Shown here: in pieces, positions 41,115 through 51,590 of the stretch
Position numbering within the stretch: position 1 is the first letter of the stretch
Layout: the number at the start of each line of letters is the position of its first letter
Assembly (NCBI GenBank): GCA_024291935.2
Contig: CM044306.1
Location: forward strand, 7,762,001-7,826,000
DNA from: Okapia johnstoni
Lineage: Eukaryota; Chordata; Mammalia; Artiodactyla; Giraffidae
Length of the DNA: 64,000 nucleotides
Direction: 5' to 3'
Notes under the pieces: model-generated
Told to the model about the DNA's origin: nothing
What the model saw: the letters and a program-made list of their open reading frames with translations, nothing else
Databases searched by the model: none
Position numbers and translations under genes: made by a program

Positions 41115-42733
41115 GAAGAGGTGGCAAGAATACACAGAAGAACTGTACAGAAAAGATCTTCATGACCCAGATAATCACAATGGTGTGATCACTCACCTAG
41201 AGCCAGACATTCTGGAATGTGAAGTCAAGTGGGCCTTAGAAAGCATCACTACGAACAAAGCGGGAGGAGGTGATGGAATTCCAGTTGAGCTATTTCAAAT
41301 CCTGAAAGATGATGCTGTGAAAGTGCTGCACTCGATATGCCAGCAAATTTGGAAAACTCATCAGTGGCCACAGGACTGGAAAAGGTCAGTTTTCATTCCA
41401 ATCCCAAAGAAAGGTCAGTTTTCATTCCAATCCCAGTGCCAAAGAATGCTCAAACTACCGCACAATTGCACTCATCTCACATGCTAGTAAAGTAATGCTC
41501 AAAATTCTCCAAGCCAGGCTTCAGCAATACGTGAACCGTGAACTTCCAGATGTTCAAGCTGGTTTTAGAAAAGGCAGAAGAACCAGAGATCAAATTGCCA
41601 ATATCCGCTGGATCATCGAAAAAGCAAGAGAGTTCCAGAAAAACATCTATTTCTGCTTTATTGACTATGCCAAAGCCTTTGACTGTGTGGATCATAATAA
41701 ACTTTGGAAAATTCTGAAAGAGATAGGAATACCAGACCATCTGACCTGTCTCTTGAGAAACCTGTATGCAGGTCAGGAAGCAACAGTTAGAACTGGACAT
41801 GGAACAACAGACTGGTTCCAAATAGGAAAAAGAGTATGTCAAGGCTGTATATTGTCACCCTGCTTATTTAACTTATATGCAGAGTACATCATGAGAAACA
41901 CTGGGCTGGAAGAAACACAAGCTGGAATCAAGATTGCCGGGAGAAATATCAATAACCTCATATATGCAGATGACACCACTCTTATGGCAGAAAGCGAAGA
42001 AGAACTAAAGAGCCTCTTGATGAAAGTGAAAGAGGAGAGTGAAAAAGTTGGCTTAAAGCTCAACGTTCAGAAAACTAAGATCATGGCATCTGGTCCCATC
42101 ACTTCATGGGAAATAAATGGGGAAACAGTGGAAACAGTGTCAGACTTTATTTTTTGGGGCTCCAAGATCACTGCTGATGGTGATTGCAGCCATGAAATTA
42201 AGAGACGTTTACTCCTTGGAAGGAAGGTTATGGCCAACCTAGATAGCATATTTAAAAGCAGAGACATTACTTTGCCAACAAAAGTCCGTCTAGTCAAGGC
42301 TATGGTTTTTCCAGTAGTCATGTATGGATGTGAGAGTTGGACGGTGAAGAAAGCTGAGCGCCGCAGAATTGATGCTTTTGAACTGTGGTGTTGGAGAAGA
42401 CTCTTGAGAGTCCCTTGGATTGCAAGGAGATCCAATCAATCCATCCTAGAGGAGATCAGTCCTGGGTGTTCATTGGAAGGACTGATGTTGAAGCTGAGAC
42501 TCCAATACTTTGGCCACCTCATGCGAAGAGCTGATTCACTGGAAAAGACCCTAATGCTGTGTAGGACTGGGGGCAGGAGGAGAAGGGAAAGACAGAGGAT
42601 GAGATGGTTGGATGGCATCACTGACTTGATGGACATGGGTTTGGGTAGACTCCGGGAGTTGGTGATGGACAGGGAGGCCTGGTGTGCTGCGATTCATGGG
42701 GTCGCAAAGAGTCGGACACGACTGAGCGACTGA
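41086..42733 (+). pseudogene. BovB reverse transcriptase domain, split by a small duplication
   Basis: 41,086-41,487 encodes the fingers region (ITTNKAGGGDGIPVELFQIL). A tandem duplication at 41,381-41,435 shifts the frame. 41,495-42,733 is an open 412-codon block with [20 protein letters not shown] and the catalytic YADD at 41,963-41,974, reaching the natural stop. Confidence 0.93.
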
Positions 42734-43090
42734 ACTGAACTGAACTGAACTGAACTGAATTTATTCATGACTGCACTGGTCTTCGTTGCTGTGCAGGCTT
42801 TCTTTAGTTGCAGCGAGCAGGGGCTACTCTCTAGTTGAGGTGCTCAGGCTTCTCACTGGGGTGACTTCTCTTGTTGCAGAGCATAGGCTCTAGGGCTCGC
42901 GGGCTTCAGTAGTTGTGGCACATGGAGTCAACAGTTGCAGCTCCTGGGCTCTAGAGTGCAGGCTCAATACTTGTGGTGCACCCGCTTAGCTGCTCCGTGG
43001 CATGTGGAATCTTCCCGAATCAAGGATCAAATCTGTGTCTCCTACATTGGCAGGCAGATTCTCAATGACTGAACCACCAAAGGAGTCCTG

Positions 43091-43215
43091 GAATTCTTTT
43101 TTTCTTTTCTCTTTTTGGCCATACCGGGCGGCATGTGGGATCTTAGTTCCCCAACTAGGATTCGAACCCTGTAGTGGAAGCACAGTCTTAACCACTCAAC
43201 CACCAGGGAAGTCCA
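43091..43215 (-). mobile_element. CHR-type SINE, short form, antisense
   Basis: TTTTTGGCCATACCGGGCGG to CACCAGGGAAGTCC, between GGAATTCTT (43,090) and the 15-bp repeat at 43,216. It shares its target with the neighbouring SINE. Confidence 0.83.
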
Positions 43216-43429
43216 AGGATTGGAATTCTTGAAAAATGTCAGTCATTAGATGCCCTCTGCTATAAGATACACTTTATGATTTAGAGGAAGCTGGATTGAA
43301 TTGAAAGAGGTTCAACTTTCTAGAAGTCACCTTGTTGGGGATGCTGGAAAACTGCCTTCAATGCTCCCACTATATGTCCTGCCTTCTCTAATTCTGTTTT
43401 CTGTGCCAGGCCCACCCTTAACTTTTTTT

Positions 43430-44225
43430 TTTAACAGCTTGAGATATAACTTATATACTATATAGCTCACCCATTTAAGTGCACAATTCAATGGATTTTA
43501 GTATAGAGTTGTGCAACCATATCATAATCTAATTTTGAAGCATTTTCATCATGCCGGCAAAAAACTTTATTCTCATGAATAGTGACCCCTCCCCCAACTC
43601 TCTTCTTTTCCCTCCCAGCTGGAGGCAACAACTAATCTATGTTAAGTCTTTGCAGATTTGCCTATTCTGGACATTACATGCAAATGAGATCATGTCATGT
43701 GTGTGTGCGCTAAGTTGCTTCAGTCATGTCCGACTCTTTGTGACCCCATGGACCGTAGCCTGCCAGCCTCCTCTCCATGGGCTTCTCCAGGCAAGAATAC
43801 TGGAGTGGGTTGCCATGCCCTCCTCCAGGGGATCTTCCTGACCCAGGGATCAAACCCATGTCTTGAGGGAAATTCTTTACCACTGAGCCACCAGGAGAGC
43901 CTGAGATCATATCAGATCATATGGTCTTTTGTCTTCTATCACTTAGCATAATGTTTTCAAGGTTTACCCACATGGTAGCAGGAGTCAATGCGTCATTCTT
44001 TTTATTCCTAAGTAATAATATTCCATTGTATGGAGACACTGCATTTTGTTTTTCCATTCATCAGTTCATGGACATTTGGGGCTTTTCCCCCACTTTTTGG
44101 CTATTATGAATAATGCAGCTCTGAACATTCGGTGCACAAATTTTTGTGTGGTTATATGGCTTTGCTTCTCTTGGATAGATACATAGGAATATGTCATCTG
44201 AGTTGTATGTCAACTATGTGTTTAT
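43430..44225 (-). mobile_element. L1M-type LINE, antisense, with nested SINE
   Basis: AGTGCACAATTCAATGGATT, CACTTAGCATAATGTTTTCA, TCCATTGTATGGAGACACTG and ATGAATAATGCAGCTCTGAA are in the expected antisense order. Confidence 0.8.
43698..43899 (-). mobile_element. Bov-tA-type SINE, antisense, nested in L1M
   Basis: Flanked by TGAGATCATGTCA (43,685-43,697) and TGAGATCATATCA (43,900-43,912), one mismatch. Confidence 0.92.
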
Positions 44226-44239
44226 TTTATTTTGTTTTA

Positions 44240-44393
44240 TTTTTAATATTTATTTATTTATTTGGCTGTGCTGGGTCTTAGCTGCAGCACGTATGATCGA
44301 TTTTCATTGCGGCGTGCGAGATCTAGTTCCTCGACCATGAACCTTGCATTTGGGAGTGCGGAGTCTTAGCCACTGAACCGCCAGAAAAGTCCC
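44240..44393 (-). mobile_element. CHR-type SINE, antisense
   Basis: ATTTGGCTGTGCTGGGTCTT to AACCGCCAGAAAAGTCCC. Confidence 0.83.
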
Positions 44394-44511
44394 TATTTGT
44401 TTAATCCTTAACTAATTCTGTTTCCTGATTTGTGTAGACTGTGCATCTTCTGATGTTTTTGCTCAGATTCTTTTTTCCCTTAGATTTCTTTTGGGGGGAT
44501 ACACACTGCTT

Positions 44512-44805
44512 TATTTACTTATTTATTTTTGGCTGTGCTGGGTCGTCATTGCTAAAAAAAATTTTTTTCTTAAAAAATTAAAAAAAAATCTTTTAACCTG
44601 ACTTCCCATGTCCTGCTCAGGGAAGATCCATGTGCCGTGGGACAACTGAGCCCTCAAACCAGAACTACTGGGTCCACACGACCTAGAGCCGTGTTCTGCA
44701 ACAAGAGAAGCTCATGCCCTGCAACTAGAGAGTAGCCCCTGCTCATTGCAACTAAAGAAAGACTGTGTGTAGTGATGAAGACCCAGCACAGTGAAAAAAA
44801 AAACA
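44512..44805. mobile_element. two CHR-type SINE parts in inverted orientation
   Basis: An antisense tail fragment (about 44,512-44,555, GGCTGTGCTGGGTCGTCATT) faces a sense long-form body (about 44,598-44,800, ending GAAGACCCAGCACAGTG). They are separated by an A/T-rich spacer. Confidence 0.75.
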
Positions 44806-45602
44806 ACTGTATGTTGATGATAATGGGTCATGCTATGGCAGTCTTGAGCATCATACTCGAGTGGCCTAGGTGCTCGCTGGTCTTTAAGTCTGTAAACGTA
44901 TGTTTGTGCGGTGAGGCCTTCTACCATGTGGGGTCCAGGGAAGAGGCCCTTCTTGTCCATGTCTGAAGGCGATACCATTCTATATTCCCCTTTGGCCAAA
45001 CTTTCCTTTTTTTTTCTAGCTAGAATACTTCTGGTTCCCAAAACCACAGTATTTTTCTTAGTAATGGGTATATCCATTTCTTAGAGTTTTCTCACAGGAA
45101 GACCAAGGCAAAAATAATGTGATTTGGTGCAAACAGGAAAATGGAATTTTCATTCGTGAATCTTTGCTGTTTAATGAAGGAGTCGATGATTAAGGGTGCC
45201 TTAGGCAAGGATTCAGTATTAAGTTGGCTTGCTAGCCTTTCTTCCATACAGAATGTTCTACCTCCCGGATGGTCACACTCAGCAAGTGTGCTTATCTTGG
45301 ACACTGAACTGGATCAAATGGCCAGTTGTGAGCCCTCTGGGCTGCTGGAAAGGCCAGGCAGACACTAATAGACTTGTGTGATGACAGTTCTTCAGTCTCT
45401 GGACACAACTATGGTATTTCTTATTCTCTTAAGGCTCCAATATCAACAATAGAACTCTCATTCATTTTCCAAGATCATAGCTTACCATTCCCCAGGGCTT
45501 TGGAGGTCATCTACCATCCCATTGTTCCTCCTTTTGGAGGAATAACTATCTGATAGACACTGGGGCCCAGTGTCATCGGGTATCTAAAAGCTACATGACA
45601 TG
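44806..45602. other. no gene recognised
   Basis: About 800 bp, unique or old repeat. The 121-codon minus frame at 44,712-45,077 begins within the SINE and is not supported. Confidence 0.4.
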
Positions 45603-45603
45603 G

Positions 45604-45815
45604 AGCCTTCCCTGGTAGTCCAGTGGCTAAGACTCCAAGCTCCCAGTGCGTGGGGCCCGGGTTCGATCCCCTGATCAGGGGACTAGATCGCACATACTGC
45701 AACTAAAGATCCCATATGCCAAAAATAAAAGACCCCACAGGCATGCTGCAATGAAGATCCTGTGCTGCAGCTAACACCCGGCACAGCCAAATAAATACAT
45801 TTGTTTTTTTAATTC
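45604..45815 (+). mobile_element. CHR-type SINE
   Basis: CCTTCCCTGGTAGTCCAGTG head, GCACAGCCAAATAAATACAT tail. Confidence 0.87.
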
Positions 45816-46250
45816 TTAAAAACAACATGACTCGAAATCAAAGTTTTTGCTGGTGAACTCATTTAACTTGCATTTGTTGAATGATTACTAAATACTGGAC
45901 TGCTAAGGAACTGTAAGCTGGCATGTGACCGTGTGGCAGAAGACATGTGGGTGCAGTGGAGCTACAGAGGAGGAGGCCTAACCAGCACAAGGACAGCAAG
46001 GTTCCCCTGGCCTTGTTCCCATCATGGCCTGTGAGATCCACAGAATGAGATGGGACACAGATTCTCAAAAGGAAGCACCAGGAAGGCTGAGGATAAGACT
46101 CTAGCAGGAAAATTCTACCCTAGCCACATCTAGCCCAGATTTCCACCAGGACCTAGAGAAGAATAGTTGAGAATTAGTGGCCAACTTGCATGGCAGGCCA
46201 CCTGCAATGTTAATAATAGTGTTGGAAGTGCCTTTGTGGAGAGGTTTTCA
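45816..46250. other. no gene recognised
   Basis: Unique sequence; the start may be an L2 remnant. Confidence 0.35.
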
Positions 46251-46251
46251 G

Positions 46252-46458
46252 GGTGGTGGCTCAGATGGTAAAGAATCTGCCTGCAATATGGGAGACCCAG
46301 GTTCAATCCCTGAGTCAGGAAGACCCCTTGGAGAAGGAAATGGCAAACCACCCCAGTATTCTTGCCTGGAGAATCCCATGGACAGGGCAGCTTGGTGGGC
46401 TACAGTCCATGGGGTCGCAAAGAGTCAGACATGACTGAGCGGCTAACACTAACACTTT
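46252..46458 (+). mobile_element. Bov-tA-type SINE
   Basis: GGTGGCTCAGATGGTAAAGA to GAGTCAGACATGACTGAGCG. Confidence 0.9.
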
Positions 46459-46477
46459 TTCAGAATTGGCAGAAGAC

Positions 46478-46599
46478 TTTTTTTTTTTTTGGCCATACCT
46501 CGAGGCTTGTGGGACCTTATCTCCCTGAACAGGAATTGGATCTGGGCCCTTGGCAATGAAAGCACAGAGTCTTAACCACTCCATCATCAGGGAATTCGC
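46478..46599 (-). mobile_element. CHR-type SINE, short form, antisense
   Basis: TTTTTTTGGCCATACCTCGA to ATCATCAGGGAATTC, with (A/G)GCAG(A/G)AGACTT flanks. Confidence 0.82.
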
Positions 46600-46637
46600 A
46601 GGAGACTTATTTTTAATTATTACTTCCCGTTCCATCA

Positions 46638-46900
46638 GTGGAAGGACTGATGCTGACGCTGAAACTCTAATACTTCGGCCACCTGATGCCAAGAGCTGAC
46701 TCACTGAAAAAGACCTTGATGCTGGGTAAGACTGAAGGCAAAAGAAGTGGGTGGCAGAGGGTGAGACAGTTAAGTAGCATCATTGACTCAATGGACATGA
46801 ATCTGAGCAAACTCCAGGGGATAGTGGAGGACAGAGGAACCTGGTGTGCTGCAGACCATAGAGTTGCAACGAGTCAGACTCTACTTAGCCACCGAACAAA
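46638..46900 (+). mobile_element. BovB LINE 3' fragment, old
   Basis: TGGAAGGACTGATGCTGACG to GAGTCAGACTCTACTTAGCC. Confidence 0.87.
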
Positions 46901-46904
46901 AATA

Positions 46905-47545
46905 AATGTCAAGCACCTTCGATGCGGCAGGTACAGTGATGAGCACACAGATCAAGTCCTGACCTCACAGAGATTAACTTGCCACAGCAGAGATGAGTCA
47001 ATGAACAGATAGTGGTCAGTGCTATCAGGAAGAATGAAGAAGGGGAGGGATGAGAGCTGTGATCAGGGACAGGCTCTCTGAGGAGTGACCAGGTAAAGGA
47101 AGGAAGCCAAGTCACGAGAAATCTATGGGCAGAAACTGGGCTGAGCCAATAGAACTAGAAATGTAAGGCCTGAGTCAGAAGCACGCTCAGCGCTTTGTAA
47201 GATTCGAACAAAGGTCAGCCGGCATGGCCGTGGCTGGAGCTGAGTAGGAAGGGAAGGAAGGGCAGGGGGAACTAAAAACAAAATCTCCTCCTCCTGACCC
47301 AGAAAACCTCCTCACAAAGGCAGGCGAGAAAGAAAACAATTTTGCTGTTGAATAAGCATTAAACCAGAATGTGCTGTGTATCAGAGGCCATCCACTAAGA
47401 AGTGGCAGAGACAGAAAGACATCCCACCCTTTTCTACAGCCAAGCAGATACATCTCATCGGAAACACGTTCGCATGATAAACAGTGACCGCTTCTTAATC
47501 AAGAGGACTTGGCAGCACCATTTGTCACAGCGTTCATCCTAACTG
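46905..47545. other. no gene; probable L2 at the left
   Basis: About 46,910-47,050 resembles L2 (GATGAGCACACAGATCAAGT). The rest is unique, purine-rich around 47,240-47,275. Confidence 0.4.
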
Positions 47546-47559
47546 CCCTTGGTGGCTCT

Positions 47560-47673
47560 GTTTTTTTTGGCCACACCATGCAGCACAAGAAACTTATCCA
47601 ACCAGGGACTGAACCTGTACCCTCCGCAGTGGGAGCATGGAGTCTGAACCCCTGGACCATCAGTGTGGTCCAT
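47560..47673 (-). mobile_element. CHR-type SINE, short form, antisense, diverged
   Basis: TTTTTTTTGGCCACACCATG to GGACCATCAGTGTGGTCC. Confidence 0.75.
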
Positions 47674-47775
47674 AATTGACCTTATCCAGAGAGAAATACA
47701 CGCAGGCTTCTGAGCTCCCGGAGAAACTGGGAGATGGTTGGCTCCCGCTCATCCTTGAGGGTGACATTTCCGAGA

Positions 47776-48095
47776 GACTTCCCTGGTGGTCCAGTGGTTA
47801 AGAATCCATCCGCCAATCCAGGGGACACGGGTTCGATCCCTGATCTGGGGATATCCCACCTGCCAATGCAGGGGACACAGGTTCGATCCCTGATCTGGGG
47901 ATATCCCACATGCCACGGAGCAACAAAGCCTGCAGGCCGCAGCTGCTGAGCTCACGGCCCTAGAGCCTGTGCTCCACAGTAAGAAAAGCCACCTCAATGA
48001 GAAACCTCCCCACCGCAGCTACAGAAAAGCCCTCACACAGCAACGAAGACCCAGTGCAGCCAAAAATAAAATTAATTAATTAATTAGTTTAAAAA
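47776..48095 (+). mobile_element. CHR-type SINE, long form, with internal 50-bp duplication
   Basis: GACTTCCCTGGTGGTCCAGT head. A 50-bp unit including the B-box-like GGTTCGATCCC is repeated at 47,812-47,861 and 47,862-47,911. ATTAATTAATTAATTAG tail. Confidence 0.9.
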
Positions 48096-48211
48096 AGGAG
48101 ATTTCCCAGGTCTGGTGAGAAGATTATTTAGCTTTAAGAAGTCACATACATTTCAAAGAGACAAAGAATCTACATGTTTTCCAAAGCAAATGCTCTAAGA
48201 AAAGGGAGGAG

Positions 48212-48565
48212 GGACTGCCCTGGTGGTTCAGGGTTAAGACTTCACTTTCTAACGCAGGCAGTAGGGGTTCGATCCCTAGTCAGGGAGCTCACATTTCACA
48301 TGCCTAAGGGCCAAAAAACCAGAACATAAACAACAGAAGCAGCATTGTAACAAGTTCAGTGCTATGCTATGCTTAGTCGTTCAGTCATGTCTAACCTGCC
48401 AGGCTCTTCTGTCCATGGTGATTCTGCAGACAAGAATACTGGAGTGGGTTGCCATGCCCTCCTCCAGGGGATCTTCCCAACCCAGGAATTGAACCAGGGT
48501 CTCCTGCATTGCAGGTGGGATTCTTTACCAGCTGAGCCACCAGGAAAAGGCATTAAAAATGATCT
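48212..48565 (+). mobile_element. CHR-type SINE, tail interrupted by Bov-tA
   Basis: GGGACTGCCCTGGTGGTTCA head, GCAGCATTGTAACAAGTTCA tail, interrupted at about 48,360 and resuming as GGCATTAAAAATGATC at about 48,549. Confidence 0.75.
48362..48546 (-). mobile_element. Bov-tA-type SINE, antisense, with internal deletion
   Basis: TTAGTCGTTCAGTCATGTCT jumps straight to AACCTGCCAGGCTCTTCTGT, so the usual GACTCTTTGCGACCCCATGG block is missing. Confidence 0.87.
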
Positions 48566-48599
48566 ATATCAAAAAAAAAAAATCTTAAAAAAATAAAAA

Positions 48600-49110
48600 G
48601 AAAAGTGGGAGAGAAAGGGTATCTCTTCCCTTACTTTCAACAGGGGAATCAAGCCTCTTATTCTTTCCTTGTATTTGTCCTTATCCTAGAAAAGCAGAAC
48701 ATGCAATTTATTCTACGTGTGAAGAGAAGCCACGGTGGGGGGTGTTGAGCTGGAGCGGGTTCTAAAGGTGGGGTGGGGGTGCTCGGTGGAGACTTGGCCC
48801 TCGGGTTTGGCCAAGAGGGGATGGCGGGAGCTCCAGAAGGTTGTGGATGGTGCTGATTTCCTTCATGGTTTACGCCAGATAATCTGAAAGGTCTGCTAAA
48901 CACAGCACTTGCGGTGATAAACACGTGTGTTTCTGTTTCTTGTTTGGACTGCTGTATGATGAGTGTCATGTGGTCATTAGAGATCACATCCATCCTTCTT
49001 CCACTTTTCTGATATTTCTCCAGAACAACTTCCGTCACACAACTCAAGCTTCTTGTAAAAGGTGGAAGTAAAGTAAAAAACTTTGGGAAATAAATTCTGA
49101 GCAGTTAATT
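48600..49110. other. no gene recognised
   Basis: Unique sequence. A 129-codon minus frame (48,658-49,047) has no known domain, and its Pro-rich part reads a purine-rich plus strand. Confidence 0.4.
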
Positions 49111-49114
49111 AAAA

Positions 49115-49269
49115 AAAAATTGTCTTATTTGGCTGTGCTGGGTCCTAGTTGAGGCATGTGGGATCTTTAGTTGCAGCAGGTGGGATCTAGTTCCCTGACC
49201 AGGGATTGAACCCAAGCTCGCTGATTTGGGAGCGTGGAGTCTTAGACACTGGCCCACCATGGAAATCCC
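49115..49269 (-). mobile_element. CHR-type SINE, short form, antisense
   Basis: TTATTTGGCTGTGCTGGGTC to GCCCACCATGGAAATCCCC. Confidence 0.85.
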
Positions 49270-50023
49270 CTAAATTTTTGATGTAAAAAAAAAATCAAAA
49301 GCTCAAAGAATGCAGAACAAGAAAATGCTGATGGGAAGCTTGGTGCAGCAAAGTCATGCCAAGGCAGACAGTAACTCGTACTGTCAGCGACCACCAAGCA
49401 AGGTTTTGACTGTGCCCAGAGCCTGAAAAAGCAGGTAAAGAGGGACAATACCTAGATCAGAGGAGTTTTATCCAGTTTCCCACCTGGGTCCTTTGTGCTG
49501 CGCCGTCGCGACGTCATTTATATAACCACTTGTCGGTAGAATACACCCTTTAAACAGCTCTCTGAAAAGAAACTAATTACATACAGTTTCATTCATGCTT
49601 GCAGCGCCCACTCCACAACACAGAATTAAAATCGACAGCTCTGGCTTCCAGGCTAGGAGCTCATTCTCAGGTTGAGAACCACCTGTTCCTTGGAATTCAG
49701 GCTCCACTTGGGTGTGTCATGTGCTCTGGCTTGTTTTTGGCCGTTTGATGGGAGTGTCGGTGTTTATTTTAGAACAGTGACCCTTTCTCTGACCAACAGG
49801 CTTTTCAGAAACAAAAAGTTAATGGAATCTTTTCTCTGCCTCTAAAGGGAGATTTATTGCGTTTTGTTTTTAAGCTTTATCCTGGCCTTGGCTCTCAGAA
49901 ATGCACATTTAATTACACATAGAACATGGGTTGATAGTGGCTTTTCAATGGAAACTTTTATCACCTAATTGCCACCAGTAAAGGCAACTGCTGACCAAAT
50001 CATATAATAAGAATGATTTACAA
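49270..50023. other. no gene recognised
   Basis: About 750 bp with no young repeat and no credible open frame. It is a candidate conserved noncoding stretch only by its lack of repeats. Confidence 0.35.
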
Positions 50024-50130
50024 GGGGACTTCCCTGGAGATCCAGTGGTTAAGACTCCATGTAGGAGTTCAATCCCTGGTTGGGAAACTGAGATCCCACA
50101 GGCTGCATGGCATGGCAAAAACAACAAAAC
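50024..50130 (+). mobile_element. CHR-type SINE, short form
   Basis: GGGGACTTCCCTGGAGATCC to GGCATGGCAAAAACAACAAA. Confidence 0.82.
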
Positions 50131-50131
50131 A

Positions 50132-50385
50132 GGGGCTTCCCCGTTGGCTCAGTGGTAAAGAATCCACCTGCCAGTGCAGGAGACACAGGTTTGATTCCTG
50201 ATCTGGAAAGATCCCACGTGCCTTGGAGCTCCGCAACAAGAGAAGCCACTGCAATGAGAAGCCTGAGCACCACTAGAGAGTAGCCCCTGCTCTCTGCAAC
50301 TAGCGAAAGCTCACTCGCAGCAACAAAGACCCAGCACGGCCAAAATAACTAAACGTATGACGAACAAACAAACAAAAAACAAGGC
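50132..50385 (+). mobile_element. CHR-type SINE, long form, internally deleted
   Basis: GGCTTCCCCGTTGGCTCAGT head; the middle of the body is missing after TGCCTTGGAGCTC. ACAAACAAACAAAAAACAAG tail. Confidence 0.85.
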
Positions 50386-50960
50386 GGCAGCAGGCCTGCC
50401 TCATAGCATGTCAAGCCCTGGCTCTCAATCACGGTGAGCCTCTGTGATTCGCATTGATAGTGATGTCCTCCTTAAGGGCAAATAGACTCTCCCTTCAATA
50501 TCTCAGTCTTTAGATTCTCTTAAAGGGAACTTTGAGATCTGTATGTTCACAGGGCCTATACTTTGCTTTCTCCGATTGCCTTCTGCTCCTTTGGACAATG
50601 GCAAGTATTTTGTCTCCCCTTTCAGTTCTCCCTGGGATACCCTCTGCAGTTTTTCTATATTCTTCAGCCTTTTCTGTGATGGTCAGCCTCAGCTCTCTGT
50701 CCCATTCATTCTTGATGTTGGTGTCTTTCTTCCTCACTCAAGCCTGATCGTCTGGGTCTCTCCACCATCCCTTCCTGGCTTCCCGCTGACTCCAGTGACT
50801 GATCTTAACACTCGTGTAAGGGTTGGGTCTGACAGTAAGTATATTAGTTAGCATTTCCAAGTAGCATTTCCTGGAGTTCTGTCATGAATTCAGATCTTTA
50901 TAACAATATTTTCTTTCTCCCTGAATACTGAATCTAGAAATATTACCCTTTAAAAAGACA
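50386..50960. other. no gene recognised
   Basis: Unique sequence. Overlapping open frames at 50,510-50,851 on both strands are not supported by any domain. Confidence 0.4.
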
Positions 50961-50962
50961 AC

Positions 50963-51152
50963 AGGGGACTTTCCTTGCAGTCTAGTGGTAAAAGTCATAC
51001 TCAAAGAGACTGATAGAGACTTACCTGGTGGTCTGGTGGCTAAGACTCCACGCTGCCAGTGAGGGGGCCCAAGTTTGATCCCTGGTCAGGCAGCTAGATC
51101 CTGCATGTGACAACTAAGAACCAGTGCAGCTAAATAAATAAATTTTAAAAAG
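50963..51152 (+). mobile_element. CHR-type SINE preceded by a second head fragment
   Basis: A broken head (GGGGACTTTCCTTGCAGTCT) at 50,965 is followed at 51,014 by an intact short form (GAGACTTACCTGGTGGTCTG) with a CTAAATAAATAAATTTT tail. Confidence 0.78.
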
Positions 51153-51404
51153 ATAGAGATACTGATAAATGATTGCAGAACTCAACAAATGATGCTTTTA
51201 CTTTATTTTGAATTTTCACCATTACAAGTGTTGAATTCTGCAAGATCATAGCTAAAACTCTTTGGTGTGGGATATCAATTTTACACATAAAGGCTAGATG
51301 AAAAAAATTCAAGTTTTGGCTCTGACAGCAAATTAAAATGCATATGAACACATGAAGTTTGAAACTTGAAAACAATTTTAGTGATAAAAGCTAGATAATT
51401 AAAT

Positions 51405-51590
51405 GGGCTTCCTTGGTGGTTCAGCAGTAAAGAATTTGCTTGCAATTCAGGAAACCAGATTTAATCCCTGGTGTGGGAAGATCCCCTGGAGAAGGGCATA
51501 GCAACCCACTCCAGTACCCTTGCCTAGAGAATCCCATGAACAGAGGAGCCTGGCAGGCTGCAGTCCATAGGGTCGCACAGAGTCAGACAT
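51405..51590 (+). mobile_element. Bov-tA-type SINE, split by an LTR
   Basis: GGGCTTCCTTGGTGGTTCAG to CACAGAGTCAGACAT. The last bases of the SINE (ACACGACTGAAGGGACTAAG and AGC repeats) continue at 52,369-52,402 beyond the LTR. Confidence 0.88.

Larger units (their letters stand above)
39571..42757 (+). mobile_element. BovB (RTE-type) LINE, 5' UTR lost, ORF broken
   Basis: About 3.2 kb from AATGAAACTAAACCATGCC-like sequence to the terminal (ACTGA)n run. A near-perfect 13-bp target-site duplication AATTTATTCA(C/T)GA lies at 39,558-39,570 and 42,758-42,770. High similarity to the copy at 8-11 kb suggests a young subfamily. Confidence 0.95.
39536..43090 (-). mobile_element. CHR-type SINE split by a BovB insertion
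   Basis: Only the tail (39,536-39,570) lies left of BovB; the body resumes at 42,759 (TTCATGACTGCACTGGTCTT) and runs to about 43,088. The 15-bp repeat AGGATTGGAATTCTT flanks the whole complex at 39,521-39,535 and 43,216-43,230. Confidence 0.85.
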
